In this document: piece after piece, positions 22,624 to 34,122 of the stretch | Numbering within the stretch: the stretch's first letter is position 1 | Layout: every line of letters begins with the position of its first letter | NCBI GenBank assembly: GCA_027924585.1 | Contig: BSBM01000386.1 | Span: 4,488,001-4,552,000, forward strand | Direction of reading: 5' to 3' | Source of the DNA: Larix kaempferi | Lineage: Eukaryota; Streptophyta; Pinopsida; Pinales; Pinaceae | Length of the DNA stretch: 64,000 bases | The notes under the pieces: model-generated | What the model was told of the DNA's origin: nothing | Databases searched by the model: none | The model's input: the letters and a program-made list of their open reading frames with translations, nothing else | Made by a program: the position numbers and the translations under genes

Positions 22624-23481
22624 ATGTCGAGGAATACCAAATCCAAAACTGCCATGGATGAATTGAAAAAAAAATACCGCAACAGTGGAATATTTTATGA
22701 TATCGATGGAAGGGTTTCTGAAACATATTGCCTAGATTGGTCATAGATTTATACCATCTTTGACAATGATGACTTCTCTAAAATTCAACATGACCAATTG
22801 GCTTGGGTAAACATCAGTAAATCCCAAATTCATGCTATTGCAACTAGGTCATCCTTGATGCCCTACAAAAATGTGGTAAAATGGATTATTGACCATGCCA
22901 ACCCTTAGCATTGTTATGTCAATGACATAAACCAAACTCTGTTAGCTTCTTTCTGACCTGAGGTATTTGCGAGGGTTTATGCACTTAGAAGTCCTCAACA
23001 ACTTCTTACCAAGCAATTCCTAGAGTCTTCTACAACCGGATTCAATTTCAATGAAATGATTTAGTCTTGGATGTAAAACTCTAATGTTGTTTCTCCCAAA
23101 GCTGATAGGCTATATCCTATTACCTATTTTAGAGAACCATTTTCCTTGTTGGCAGCCATGTTATGTAGGTTGTATGGGTTACCCATTTGTAAATTTTTCA
23201 AAGCAGAATGGGCACCTGTAGTGCATCATGTTCTCACCACTAGTGAATCCTTCAATTGGGCACATATTTTGTAAGTTGTCTTGACGGAATCCATTGAGAA
23301 GTATAAGAAGACCCTTGCCTCCAAGAATCCATCATTCTCCCTTTTTGGTTATGTTGTTGAGATGTATTTACTGTCTTAAGGAATCAACAAAATATTTAAT
23401 TATCGACCAGGGTTGGTAATATTAGAGTTGTGGCACAATATATGCTGAGGTAGAGGGGAACCTAAGTTTTGGCTTGTCAGA
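22624..23481 (+). pseudogene. Plus-strand ORF of unknown family with nine transition-type stops
   Basis: From the ATG at 22624 one frame can be followed for about 286 codons without a single frameshift, through nine stops. Between stops the protein is compact and hydrophobic-aromatic: KKKYRNSGIFYDIDGRVSE, LYPITYFREPFSLLAAMLCR, FKAEWAPVVHHVL and FSLFGYVVEMYL. I do not recognise a named domain. Its composition resembles the Gag-like or plant-transposon-protein ORFs of plant retroelements, and it is the only long plus-strand coding remnant here. Every stop can arise by one C-to-T or G-to-A change (CAG, CAA, CGA or TGG). It breaks off near 23481, where a different AT-rich sequence starts. Confidence 0.65.
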
Positions 23482-23610
23482 CCTTAGAAATGTTTCATAA
23501 AGAAAAGATCGAAAGATCATTCAAAATGAAAAACCGATTCAAACTTCAGAAAGACAACAAGGGACTAATTAAACCTAGCTAAATCAACAGATCAGAATAG
23601 TATCAAGCTA

Positions 23611-24203
23611 TGTTAAATTTTCAGAATTTACTTCATTCTGATCTAGGATCTGAACTGAGAGAACAACATGTACAGCATATCTACAGCATATCAATCATGG
23701 AGACAATAATGCAAGCACACAAGAGACACAAAGATTTACTTGGGGAAAACCATAAAGGTGAAAAACCCCAATAACTTCCTCAGAGATAGATAGAGCAATG
23801 ATACAACCAACCAAGAGATAGACATAACCTAGCAGCAGATCCTCCTCCTCCATAAGTGCGCCTCTCCTCCTTGAGAGCATGTGTGAGAAGTGAGTGAGCA
23901 AATAGAGTGCCTCCCGCACTCTATTTATACTTGACTTGACTTGCCTTTTTACCTAACTCATGTCGGCTCGAACTTAACCACATAACATAATGTTGAGTGG
24001 GCCGACCCCCAATAGGGTGGTCTAATAACCCTTTGACCCACATGGCCGACCCCCAATAGGGTGGTCTAATAACCCATCAAGTATAAGTTACGACACTTAC
24101 AATATAAATGACGACACTTCCTTATAGAGGAATAATACCATCTCTATAGGAATACAATATACATATATGTGAAATACATTCTGAAGTTACATATACATCA
24201 ACA
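23611..24203 (-). repeat. 3' LTR of copia element C
   Basis: 593 bp, TG..CA. The minus-strand TATAAATA box is at 23921-23928. Homologous to the LTRs of element A and, in its first 40 bp, to the solo LTR at 56740-57346. Confidence 0.93.
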
Positions 24204-24213
24204 CTCCCTCTTA
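24204..24213 (-). other. Polypurine tract of copia element C
   Basis: Minus strand AAGAGGGAG before the 3' LTR, identical to that of element A. Confidence 0.75.
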
Positions 24214-24439
24214 ACTAGGAAGGTATTTCTCAGCACAGTTCTTCTAGCACAAGTCATCTTCTCTGGATCATCGTCACTAGATAATCGTCATCAACATCGT
24301 CACTGCTGCTGCTATCTCAATCAATCTCTGAATCTGCTCGTCATAGGAAGTTCTACAGAGCCAGTCCTTTTTCATACTGGATGTAGGCCCACCACCTGCA
24401 GGTCTTCGTCATCACTGGCCATACTGTGGAATCCTCAGG

Positions 24440-25010
24440 ACTTATTACGTGCGTCACAAAACCTCGAAAGAGCATCCCAGGCTGTTACGAGCACACAGCT
24501 CTACCTATAGGATCTCCCAGGGCACCGAATTACATGTGACCTCACCACAAAACCTCGCAAGAGCATCCCAGGCTGTTACGAGCACACAGCTCTACCTATA
24601 GGATCTCCCAGGGCAACGAATTACATGTGGTCATGGCAAAACCTCGCAAGAGCATCTGCCAGATATCCCAGGGAACCGAATTACATGCCATAGGCAAAAC
24701 CTCGAAAGACTATCTGCAGATATCCCAGGGCACCGAATTACATGCCATAGGACAAAACCTCGAAAGAGCATCTGCCAGATATCCCAGGGAACCGAATTAC
24801 ATGCCATAGGCAAAACCTCGAAAGACTATCTGCAGATCTTCCAGGGCACCGAATTACATGTCCTCCCAGAGCAAAACCTCAAAAGAGCATTTGCCAGATG
24901 TCCCAGGGCACCGAATTACATGCCATAGGCAAAACCTCGAAAGACCATCTGCAAATCTCCCAGGGCACCGGATTACATGCTCATCTGCACAACCTGATCC
25001 ACGGCCACGG
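24440..25010. repeat. Tandem repeats of about 90 and 60 bp in copia element C
   Basis: Long units with CAAAACCTCGCAAGAGCATC, GGATCTCCCAGGGCA and GAATTACATG are followed by about six shorter units of roughly 60 bp (CTGCCAGATATCCCAGGG, ATTACATGCCATAGG). The array corresponds to 4375-4930 of element A but has expanded separately. Open frames on both strands here are artefacts of the repeat. Confidence 0.8.
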
Positions 25011-25039
25011 AGTATCAACCTGATACTCACCATACATCA

Positions 25040-25286
25040 TCCTGATGTACTCATGATCATCCTGATCATCATCACTGCAACGTCCTGCTGCATGTCATCT
25101 GGAGCAACATCCTGAAGCTCGTCATCTATGATCATCCTGATCATCACTGCAACATCCTGCTGCATGTCATCTGGAGCAACATCCTGAAGCTCGTCATCTA
25201 TGATCATCCTGATCATCACTGCAACATCCTGTTGCATGTCATCATACCTGATCCACCTGATCATCAATGCATCTACCTGATACATA
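25040..25286. repeat. Short repeats with CTGATCATC and CAACATCCTG in copia element C
   Basis: Three tandem units of about 70 bp carrying GATCATCCTGATCATCACTG, GCATGTCATCTGGAGCAA and CTCGTCATCTATG. They lie between the array above and the 137-bp array. Confidence 0.75.
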
Positions 25287-25697
25287 CCAAGTATCTACCT
25301 GATACATATCATCATACATGATCCTCCTGATCATCAATGTATCCACCTGATACAAATACAAATACATGATACATATCATCATACATGATCCTCCTGATCA
25401 TCAATGCATCTACCTGATGCATACCAAGTATCTACCTGATACATATCATCATACATGATCCTCCTGATCATCAATGTATCCACCTGATACAAATACAAAT
25501 ACATGATACATATCATCATACATGATCCTCCTGATAATCAATGCATCTACCTGATGCATACCAAGTATCTACCTGATACATATCATCATACATGATCCTC
25601 CTGATCATCAATGTATCCACCTGATACAAATACAAATATATGATACATATCACCATACATGATCCACCTGATCATACAATGTATCCACCTGATACAT
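25287..25697. repeat. 137-bp tandem array, three units, in copia element C
   Basis: Units begin at 25287, 25424 and 25561, each with CCAAGTATCTACCTGATACA, CATGATCCTCCTGATCATCA and CCACCTGATACAAATACAAA. The spacing is exactly 137 bp twice. Many stretches are self-complementary (TGATCA, TGTATC against GATACA). Element A has only a single unexpanded version, so the expansion followed the split of the two copies. Confidence 0.85.
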
Positions 25698-25936
25698 ATA
25701 CAGATACATGGTCCAAGCATCCAACATGATGCATATACAAAATACGTACACATGATCCAACTGATCATATCCAGCATCCACATGATGCGTATATACATAC
25801 ATAAAATGATCCAACTGATCATATCCAACAGAAACCAGAACATCATCCTGATGTTCATCATCCAGCGCTTACATCCACAGCCATGTGAAGGATCCTCCTT
25901 CCAACATGCTTGGAATGGCTTCAGCAAATGTGTCCA

Positions 25937-26830
25937 TCACTTCTTCCTCGAAGTGTCCTCGATCTGAAGAACGCCAAGCCTCTCTATGAAGAACTCAAAC
26001 TTCACCCTGGCTAGTGGCTTCGTCAGCACATCTGCAATCTGCTCGTCCGTCGCAACATACAGGAGCTTCACAGCTCCTCTCTGCACCATATCCCTGATAT
26101 AGTGATATTTGATCTCTATGTGTTTCGACCTGTCATGAAACACTGGGTTCTCGGACAGCTTCACACAACTCTGGTTATCACAGAAGATACCAGGAGCCTC
26201 CAACGGGAGATCAAATAACTCAGACAGTAGCTTCCGTAGCCATACTGCCTCACAACTAGATGAACAGGCTGCAACATACTCTGCCTCAGCTATACTCAGT
26301 GCTACGCAGGACTGCTTCCTGCTAAACCAAGAGATCACACCTGATCCCATACTGAAGCAACACTCAGATGTACTCTTCCTATCTGCAGCACTTCCAGCCC
26401 AATCTGAATCAACATAACCCTGCAGGTTAAACTTTTGATTCGCCTCATACCTGAGCCCATAATTCACTGTACCCTTCAGGTACCTCAGAACATGCTTTAC
26501 AGCAACCAGGTGAACACTTCTCGGATCCGTCAGGAACTGGCTCAATGTGTTCACAGCAAAGCAAATGTCTGGTCTCGTGTTCGTCAGGTACATCAAGGAC
26601 CCAATCATTTGACGATACATAGAGACATCAACTGGCTCAGATGAAGCATCACATAGAAGCTTCAGATTCGATGCCATCGGTGTGGCCGTGGCCTTGCAAT
26701 CCATCATCCTGAACCTTTTCAGGATCTCTACTGCATACTTCCCTTGTCCAAGGAAGATTCCATCTGCACTCTGCCACACCTCCATGCCAAAAACAAATAG
26801 TGCATCATCCCCAAGTTCTTCATCTCGCAC
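25937..26830 (-). pseudogene. Copia RNase H and reverse transcriptase end of element C, open 297 codons
   Basis: An uninterrupted minus-strand frame. It begins near the end of reverse transcriptase (SADGIFLGQGKYAVEILKRF, MYRQMIGSLMYLTNTRPDIC) and continues through the complete RNase H domain: GYVDSDWAGSAADRKSTSEC, VALSIAEAEYVAACSSSCEA, FCDNQSCVKLSENPVFHDRS, KHIEIKYHYIRDMVQRGAV and ATDEQIADVLTKPLARVKF. It ends with the normal copia C-terminus. The catalytic acidic residues (D in DSDW, E in AEAEY, D in CDNQS) are present. It is the best-preserved coding piece of the A/C family, but it lacks a translation start and upstream partners. Confidence 0.9.
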
Positions 26831-27356
26831 TCGGTAGTAAGCTTCCGCTGCGTGTCGGCAATCAATCTATTTTCACCTGTAACAACCAGGTTATCTGCAT
26901 ACAAAAGTAGTACAACTAGATTTCCTTCCTCAACCTTGTAGTAAGGGTTGGAATCTGCTTTACTCTTGGTAAATCCCAAACTAGATAGAAAGCTGTCTAT
27001 CCTACCATATCAAGTTCTGCACACATATATGACTACACCATGCTTTCTTGAAATCCATCTGGTGCATCTTCTATTTCATCACTTTTGTATTTCTTAATGC
27101 TGTCATCTGCAACATGCTTGATCTGATAGTTCCATTTGGAATTCATAACAAACTTCCCTTCACATCTTGGGACCGCATCCCAAACATCGTTCTTCATGAT
27201 TGACGGATCATGGCATTCTTCCCGTATCCTGGGAACTTCAATATCTTCAATAGATAATTTGTTGCTGAACAAATGTTGTAGTTCTTCTTTTGTAGGAGAT
27301 GGCATACGATCTTTCCTACACAACAAGTTAAATTGCATGATTAGAAAACATCTCAT
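26728..27356 (-). pseudogene. Copia reverse transcriptase fragments of element C, core deleted
   Basis: Two minus-strand fragments. The upstream one (27033-27356) reads SKWNYQIKHVADDSIKKYK and then changes abruptly to unrelated sequence, so the segment with the first catalytic aspartate is absent. The downstream one (26728-26979) reads LGFTKSKADSNPYYKVEEGN, then LLLYADNLVVTGENRLIAD. The active site reads YADN where YVDD is expected, so the second aspartate is also lost. Reverse transcriptase from this copy cannot work, and movement would need another element's enzyme. Confidence 0.85.
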
Positions 27357-27359
27357 AGT

Positions 27360-30358
27360 TTTCAGAACAAATTCTTACACTTAAATAAATATGTCATACA
27401 GTCATGCAATTATCTTAGCCAATGCTTCAATACAACATTTATCCATATTCTGTAACTTTCTAGATGCCTTCCAATCTCTACCAGAACATTGTTAAGAGTG
27501 TGCACAACTCCCAACATGTCAGCAAAGAGGTTTCATTCTAGATAAGTAGCAATGGAATGTTGTACAGTGCCATAGGCCACTTACCCATGTATATTAGTAG
27601 TATACTGTTCATTAATGCAACTATTCTAATATGCACAATACATATTCTAAGTCTAGGAACATGAGCATATACATCATTGAACAATTTTAATTAAACAAAC
27701 ACATATGTAAGAAATGATAATTAAAATACTTATCTTTGTTTGTTCATTGGGTGGACTCCCTCTGAGTCTTTGCTTCTTTGCGGGAGATACTGGAGTCATA
27801 ATCTGAAGTAGCTTCTTCTACACCTTTGTAGAAAGATGTTCAACTCCCTCTGAATATATGCTCCTTGCAGAAGCTACTGAAGTGTGCTCCTTTGCTTTCT
27901 TTGCAGGAACAATTGGAGTGTGCTCCCTCTTGATCTTTGCTTCCTGGATTACCTGTTCTTGAACTCATATTCATCCTTGGTTCCTATGCATGCTTATTAG
28001 TATCATGATTGTGTTATCCTTGTGATCTCATATAAAATCATACATTCATTAATATACTATTAAAACACAATAATCTCAAGCATGTATAGTCATGATCATT
28101 TCAAACAGAAATAATAAGCATTAGCATTCAAGGATTCTTATGGTTAGTCAAATCATAAGAAACATAACATGTCTAAACCTGTAATTACTCAAGCCTATGA
28201 CTCTTCAGGTTAGTTGAATCATCAATCAAGATAAGAGATATAAAATGCATAAAACCTGTGATTATTCAAACCTATACCATCATGATTCTTCTGGTTAGTC
28301 ATATCATCAATTATAGTAAGAAACATAATATGCATACAACCATGATTATTCAAACCTATGACTTCATGAATAATCATTATCAACAATAGTATAAAATCCT
28401 AACCCAAGGTAGGATTCTAGCTTGATATAGGAAAAACATACCTGGATTAGCATGCTAGCTAGTTTATGTCTAACATACCCGCATAATGTCTTTTGGTTCT
28501 CTTCAGTGACTTGTGCTAGTAACCTGCATGTCTCATATGTTATTCATTACAAAACCAAGTTATACATACCTCGTGAATGGATCTTCTATGAGATCCATGA
28601 CAATGGATGAATCTTTGTCCTCATGTTATCATGACCATATGTTCTTGGACCAAAACATGATTTGTCTTTCTTGGTGTACCTTTCATGTTAGTAGACAACA
28701 TAAACCTCATACAACATCATAATGCATTAGTACAATCATAAGTGTCAACACCCTAACCAATGAATATCTTCTATTATGCATTCATAATTTTGTTAAGGTG
28801 ATACGACAAATCAAAAATCAAAATTGTACTAACCGTAATAACATGAAGACAAACATACCATAAACTTAATCATGGACAAATATCGAAACATACCTCGATG
28901 AGTCATACCTGTCGAGATCGCTTGTAATCTTCTTATGTATGGCCTTAGCCTCATCTCCCTCTGAAACAGGAACTTCTTCACATATGCAAGTGGCCAGTCC
29001 ATCTTCTTCTAGGATTAACCCTATCCACTTGATTTGCAAGAACTGGACCTGGAGCTGGATATGGGTTTGTCAGAGAAACCCCAAAAATTCAAACTTTGAA
29101 TTTCAAACTTCCGAAAGGATAGGAATATGCACCTTGATGAACTGATCAAACTGGTATATTCAGAATTTGAAAACTACAAAGTTTCACTTCTCAATTTTGC
29201 CTTTGAAACTTCTGGATTCACTGGGTGTGACCCTGAACTGGGGTTTGATGAAGACCACTCTTCTGACCAATCAAAAGGTTTGATCCAAAGCTCTAAGCTT
29301 CTATTTTTCTGAGGAGCTTCCAGCCGTGGTCACAGAATTCAAAAATTCCCATTTTTACAGAAGCCCTAATTTTCCACTTTTCTGATCAAAGTCCCGAACT
29401 AGGGTCTGATCAAGCCCGGCCTTCTACCCAGCCAAAAATTCTGATCTTGGTCTCTAAATTTCTATTTTGATGAGTAGCATCCAGCCGTGGTCTCCGATTA
29501 CAAAAATTCCAACTTTCTTCAAAGCCCTAAATTCCGGAAGCCATGAATGAAGGTACTAAAAATAATTCTGTTTTGACAGAAATATGTACCTGATTGTTTC
29601 TGGTGTAACTCCGAAATTTTTGATCCACAGGGTCTGAAAAAGTTTTCTAAGATATTCTAACCTGTTAGCTTTCCATCCTGACAGGTATGACCTCAATTGG
29701 ATGTTCTGAGAGAGAGTTATGCCAAATGTCGCAACGTGACCTGTTTTGGGAAAATACAGGAGAGCGAACTTGTACAGCGTGCCACGTGTCACTGTTTGAC
29801 CTTTGGCCTCTGAAAAAGTTTTTTGAGATATCTCGACCTGTTATCTTTCCATCCTGACAGGTCTGACCTCAATTGGATTCTCTGAGAGAGAGATATGCCA
29901 AGTGTCGCAACGTGACCTGTTTATGGGATAATACAGGAGAGCGAACTTGTACGGCGTGCCACGTGTCACTGTTTGACCTTCGGCCTCTAAAAACGTTTTC
30001 TGAGATAGCTCGGCCTGTTTACTACCTGTCACTTTTCACAAAATTTCATTTGGAGCTTCCTAGCCCAAGTTATGACCTTTTTCCCAAGGTCACCTGATTT
30101 TGACTCAGATATGGAAGAGGCAGAAACCCTATATTATATAGATCATAAATCACAACGTACAACGAATTAGAGGTTTTCCTTTCGACACAAGGTACCTGGA
30201 GATTTTAGCTTCGACTTGTAACAATTTCAGATCCGAAACCTTCTCCAAAACGGATTTATAGCGAAAGTGCTACGACGACTGGTTTTTACTATATCAAGCC
30301 CTAGCATCGTAAGTGCAACAAGTGTCATACATGCCATATCATGCCTTCTTTCAGGCTA
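27360..30358. other. Non-coding body of copia element C, shared with A
   Basis: About 3 kb matching 6831-9801 of element A over its length, with small indels. No gag, protease or integrase motif. It has three decayed units of about 90 bp with ATGATTATTCAAACCTATGA and TTCTGGTTAGTCATATCATC (about 28140-28390), against two in A. It is the region where the missing genes should be. Confidence 0.75.
29659..30010. repeat. Tandem 177-bp duplication in the leader of copia element C
   Basis: Two units begin near 29659 and 29835, and a third start is visible near 30010. Each unit carries GCAACGTGACCTGTTT and an intact GCCACGTGTCACTG (29780-29793 and 29957-29970). That site contains the CACGTG G-box core. 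It lies 400-600 bp inside the 5' LTR on the transcribed side. Confidence 0.8.
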
Positions 30359-30370
30359 GCTCTGATACCA
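30359..30370 (-). other. Primer-binding site of copia element C
   Basis: Minus strand TGGTATCAGAGC next to the LTR, matching initiator methionine tRNA. Confidence 0.92.
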
Positions 30371-30824
30371 TGTTAAATTTTCAGAATTTACTTCATTCTG
30401 ATCTAGGATATTAACTGAGAGAACAACATGTACAGCATATCTACAGCATATCAATCATGGAGACAATAATGCAAGCACACAAGAGACACAAAGATTTACT
30501 TGGGGAAAACCATAAAGGTGAAAAACCCCAATAACTTCCTCAGAGATAGATAGAGCAATGATACAACCAACCAAGAGATAGACATAACCTAGCAGCAGAT
30601 CCTCCTCCTCCATAAGTGCGCCTCTCCTCCTTGAGAGCATGTGTGAGAAGTGAGTGAGCAAATAGAGTGCCTCCCGCACTCTATTTATACTTGACTTGAC
30701 TTGCCTTTTTACCTAACTCATGTCGGCTCGAACTTAACCACATAACATAATGCTGAGTGGGACGACCCCCAATAGGGTGGTCTAATAACCCTTTGACCCA
30801 CATGGCCGACCCCCAATAGGGTGG
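30371..30824 (-). repeat. 5' LTR of copia element C, inner part
   Basis: The first 454 bp of the LTR in plus coordinates, with its TATAAATA box (minus) at 30682-30689. It is cut at 30824 by element D and resumes at 40726. The target of D was GGTGG in the U3 repeat. Confidence 0.93.
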
Positions 30825-31544
30825 TGTTGGCTCGGTTTTGCAACCAAGCTTAGTGCTATGGGCACCTACTAACTAGTAGTAGCAGTTTCAATAGAAATAA
30901 AAGCAATAAACTAAATAAACAATACTTTTCATGGATCTAAACAAGAATCTAAGCAAATAATGTAAATATTTCAAAATCAAGAACAAGAAACATAAGAAAT
31001 AAATTTTGTATTGAAAAGTGGGGGGCAAGCAAGTGCTTGCGATATTACCTCCAATGGTGAAGGTTGATGTTGAGCAACTCCCAAGATGAGTAGCTCCAAA
31101 CTCCAATAGGTCTCTTTCTCCAAGGTTGCTTCAATGGCTAAAAGTGCTCATGGGAGATTTCAGCAGCATAAGGATGAGATAATGGAAGGATGTGAAATGA
31201 GGAGCCCCACCTTTTTATAGGTTTTGGTGGTGAGGAATACCATTTGTGGTTTTGTGGAAACCAATGGTATTGACCAACATAGTTTAGGTATTTTTCCCTC
31301 CTTTTTCCTTTTTTGAATAAAAATAATATTTTAATTCCCTTTTTAATATTTTTGGGAATTTGGACCCTTTTTGAGGGTTTTTTATGATTTTCTTGGAAAA
31401 ATAATCTTTTTTAATGGAAAAAGGGGTGTACCAAGGTCTTTTGGTGACCTTTTGTTGGTTTCAGAGGCTCAGATGGTGGAAAAGTGGACAAATGGGTCAT
31501 GTGAGTAAGGAAATGAGCTAGTGAGCACTTTTTAGGTGTTAACA
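30825..31544 (-). repeat. 3' LTR of gypsy element D
   Basis: 720 bp, TG..CA. On the minus strand it starts TGTTAACACC and ends CCGAGCCAACA. It matches 39997-40720 base for base except that it lacks 4 bp just before the TATA region. Confidence 0.95.
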
Positions 31545-31557
31545 GATTGCCCCCTGA
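31545..31557 (-). other. Polypurine tract of gypsy element D
   Basis: The minus strand reads TCAGGGGGCAATC before the 3' LTR start TGTTAACA. Confidence 0.7.
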
Positions 31558-33219
31558 TGTGTGAGGGCAGGAGCTCATCGTATGGCCGATAGACATCATA
31601 GTTCTTTTGTCCTTTTTCTGGGTTTTAGGGGAGAGAAGAGACCGTTTGGAGACTGGAGCCATGGCCCTTGGAAGCTGCAAAAACAAAAAATATTACATGG
31701 CCTCAATATGAATGAGGTATAATCTCTGATAAAGGACGAGGCGGGCATTCCCATGCTCGTATCAAGGCATATACAAAACAATTAGTCCCAAGAAGGGGGA
31801 TCTAATACGTGAAGAAATATACTGGTACATCATAATGGTCCAGAGGGGACATGATTGTGGGATATACTCATGATCATGAATGATCGCAATAAGAATGATC
31901 TCAATAACTGATACACTGGATCAACTGTGGAACTGCTGAAACTGAAGGTGTCCAACATCCGTAGGGACTCAAGGACTATGAGTCAAATCTGGGAATAAAT
32001 GTAACTGTATACTCAAGGGAGTATGAATCAGGTGTGAATCTGAATATCATCGCCATGCGCAGCCCGGATAACTATCGGAAAAGTGTAACTGATATTATCC
32101 ATAGGAAGACTCTCAAATGTGGAGGAGTCAGGAGGTATCCGGGGTCTTCGACTAATAACTGAACGGACCAATACCCTGTGCGAGTCTCAACGATGCGATC
32201 AAGGTGTTGAAGTCGAGCATGTGAGAAACAACCATTGGGAGAGGTACTGAGGATTCCTCTCGAAATGATCCGTAGGTACTCATCATAAATGGTAATGAGT
32301 CCAAGACACAGGGGCCTCTAGGTCTATCCTCTGGAATAAATGTGGTTGTCGTCGACAGAGGGAGACTAGCAACTAACAAGGCAATGATGTATCCTTGCTA
32401 GGAGCGCGAGGTGTAAACTGAAGTGATGAGTACTGCTGGTAGGACTGACATACTTGTGGGGAAGGGAAATAACTGGGTCAAAAAATAGGGTAGACTCAAA
32501 CTTCCTTTGTTCAGAGCATGATGACATGGTTGACCTGGCAGCGTAGGGAACTGACTTGTAGGTGCAGGGATCATAGCTTTGACTGAATGGTATATATTGA
32601 CTCTGGGGGGGGAGGACAAGCTGATGGTAGCTGTCGAGGGAGTTTCAGGGTGACATACTGCAGAATACTCTGAACAAAGGCGACCAAAAGGGGAAGCTGC
32701 TAGCGAGTATATATGATCTGTCGTGGCGCCAAGAGGCACCCTTCTTCCTTCTTCATAGTTTTAATGAGCTTCAAGAAGGGATAAAAGTGTGCTCTGAAAT
32801 GGTACGGTCTTGTGGATTTTGTGAGCCCAGGACGGCGCATGCTCATGGTTGCTTTCATGTTTAGAGAGTCTGAAAACAGTAAGTGGACTCTGTTGGTGTT
32901 TCTTTTTCGTAAGTTTAGTCTCCGAGGCCCGAAAAAGTATAAAATGATGCGAATGGAGAACTCTTCTAGCCGATGTGACTAGAGTATACCTTTTTCGTAA
33001 TTAGTCTACAAGGTCCGGAAAAGGGGGTAAACTTATACCAGGTAGACGCCCTTTCAGATACGTTTATCGAGCATGAAAGGAAGCAAGATTGCTCGGCGAT
33101 CTTTTCATTGTTTTAGGAGTCAGAAAAGAGCTTAACAGAAACTCCCTAAGTGCCTTTTTCGTAAAAGGGGTTGCTCGGCCCGAAAAAGGGGTAAAATCAT
33201 ACCGAACAAAAAATGGATT
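31558..33219. other. 3' non-coding region of gypsy element D
   Basis: No supported gene. Short open frames on either strand have no recognisable domain. It separates the 150-bp array from the polypurine tract and would be the 3' untranslated part of the element RNA. Confidence 0.6.
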
Positions 33220-33910
33220 GATGAGGGCGAGAAAAGGTCTCAAGCATCGTCATCAGTGCGGAAAACTGGATCCGGTGACATAAGGATTGTCGAAAAAGGA
33301 GAACGGCCGATGTGGCACGCTAACCAAGGTGACGAGGGGGGCGTGGAAAAGATGCCCGAAAAATATAAAGGTGAGAGCGAGAAATGATCTCTAGCATCAT
33401 CACGAGCGCGGAAAACTGAATCCGGCGATATAAGGTACGTCGAAAACGGAGACTGGCCGATGTGGCACGCAAATCGAGGTGACGAGGGGGCGTGGAACAA
33501 ACGCCCAGAAAATCTAAAGGTGAGAGCGAGAAATGATCTCAAGCATCATCACGAGCACGGAAAACTGAATCCGGCGGTTGGATCGGGTGACCTAAGGATT
33601 GTCGAAAATGGAGACTGGCCGATGTGGCACGCAAACCGAGGTGACGAGGGGGCGTGGAACAAACGCCCGGAAAATCTAAAGGTGAGAGCGAGAAATGATC
33701 TCAAGCATCATCACGAGCGCGGAAAACTGAATTCGGCGATATAAGACACATCGAAAACGGAGAACGGCCGATGTGGCACGCAAAACGAGGCGACGAGGGG
33801 GGCGTGGAAAAGATGCCCGAAAAATATAAAGGTGAGAGCGAGAAATGATCTCAAGCATCATCACGGGCACGGAAATATGAATCCGGCAGTGCAAATGGTG
33901 CGAAAAACGG
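33220..33910. repeat. 150-bp tandem array, about five units, in gypsy element D
   Basis: Units start near 33221, 33371, 33520, 33681 and 33831. Each carries GAGCGAGAAATGATCTCAAG, CATCATCACGAGCGCGGAAA, GGCCGATGTGGCACGCAAA and a GACGAGGGGGCGTGGAA-like stretch. The third unit has an extra 11 bp. The array is between the Gag stop and the 3' LTR, the position where Ogre-type elements carry tandem repeats. Open frames across it (for example 33460-33744 plus) are artefacts. Confidence 0.9.
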
Positions 33911-34122
33911 AGGTCATAAGGACTCCGGAATGGTTAAAGGAAAGAACTAGGTTAAAAAATGGCTACAAATAAAGGTGATCCCACCAAGCGAAGGATGCAG
34001 TGGTGGGGAGAAATGATGACCCGTGGGGGCAAAATACTAGGTGTATCAAGTCAACTGAAATATACAAGTGACACATGACCTCAAAAATGGTTGAGATCAC
34101 GAATATGAAAAAGTGAGCAGGG

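Noticed and set aside
24627-25285. Open frames on both strands in element C
   Set aside because: Repeat artefacts from the 60-bp and 70-bp tandem units.
25287-25697. CRISPR-like direct repeats
   Set aside because: Units are adjacent and fully repeated with no unique spacers, and the context is a plant retrotransposon.
29556-30097. Short open frames with ARLVTRGT and YKFALLYFP-type segments
   Set aside because: They follow the 177-bp duplication in the leader of element C and are repeated for that reason.
33089-33894. Open frames with repeated EGAWNKRPENLKVRARN segments
   Set aside because: Translation of the 150-bp array of element D.
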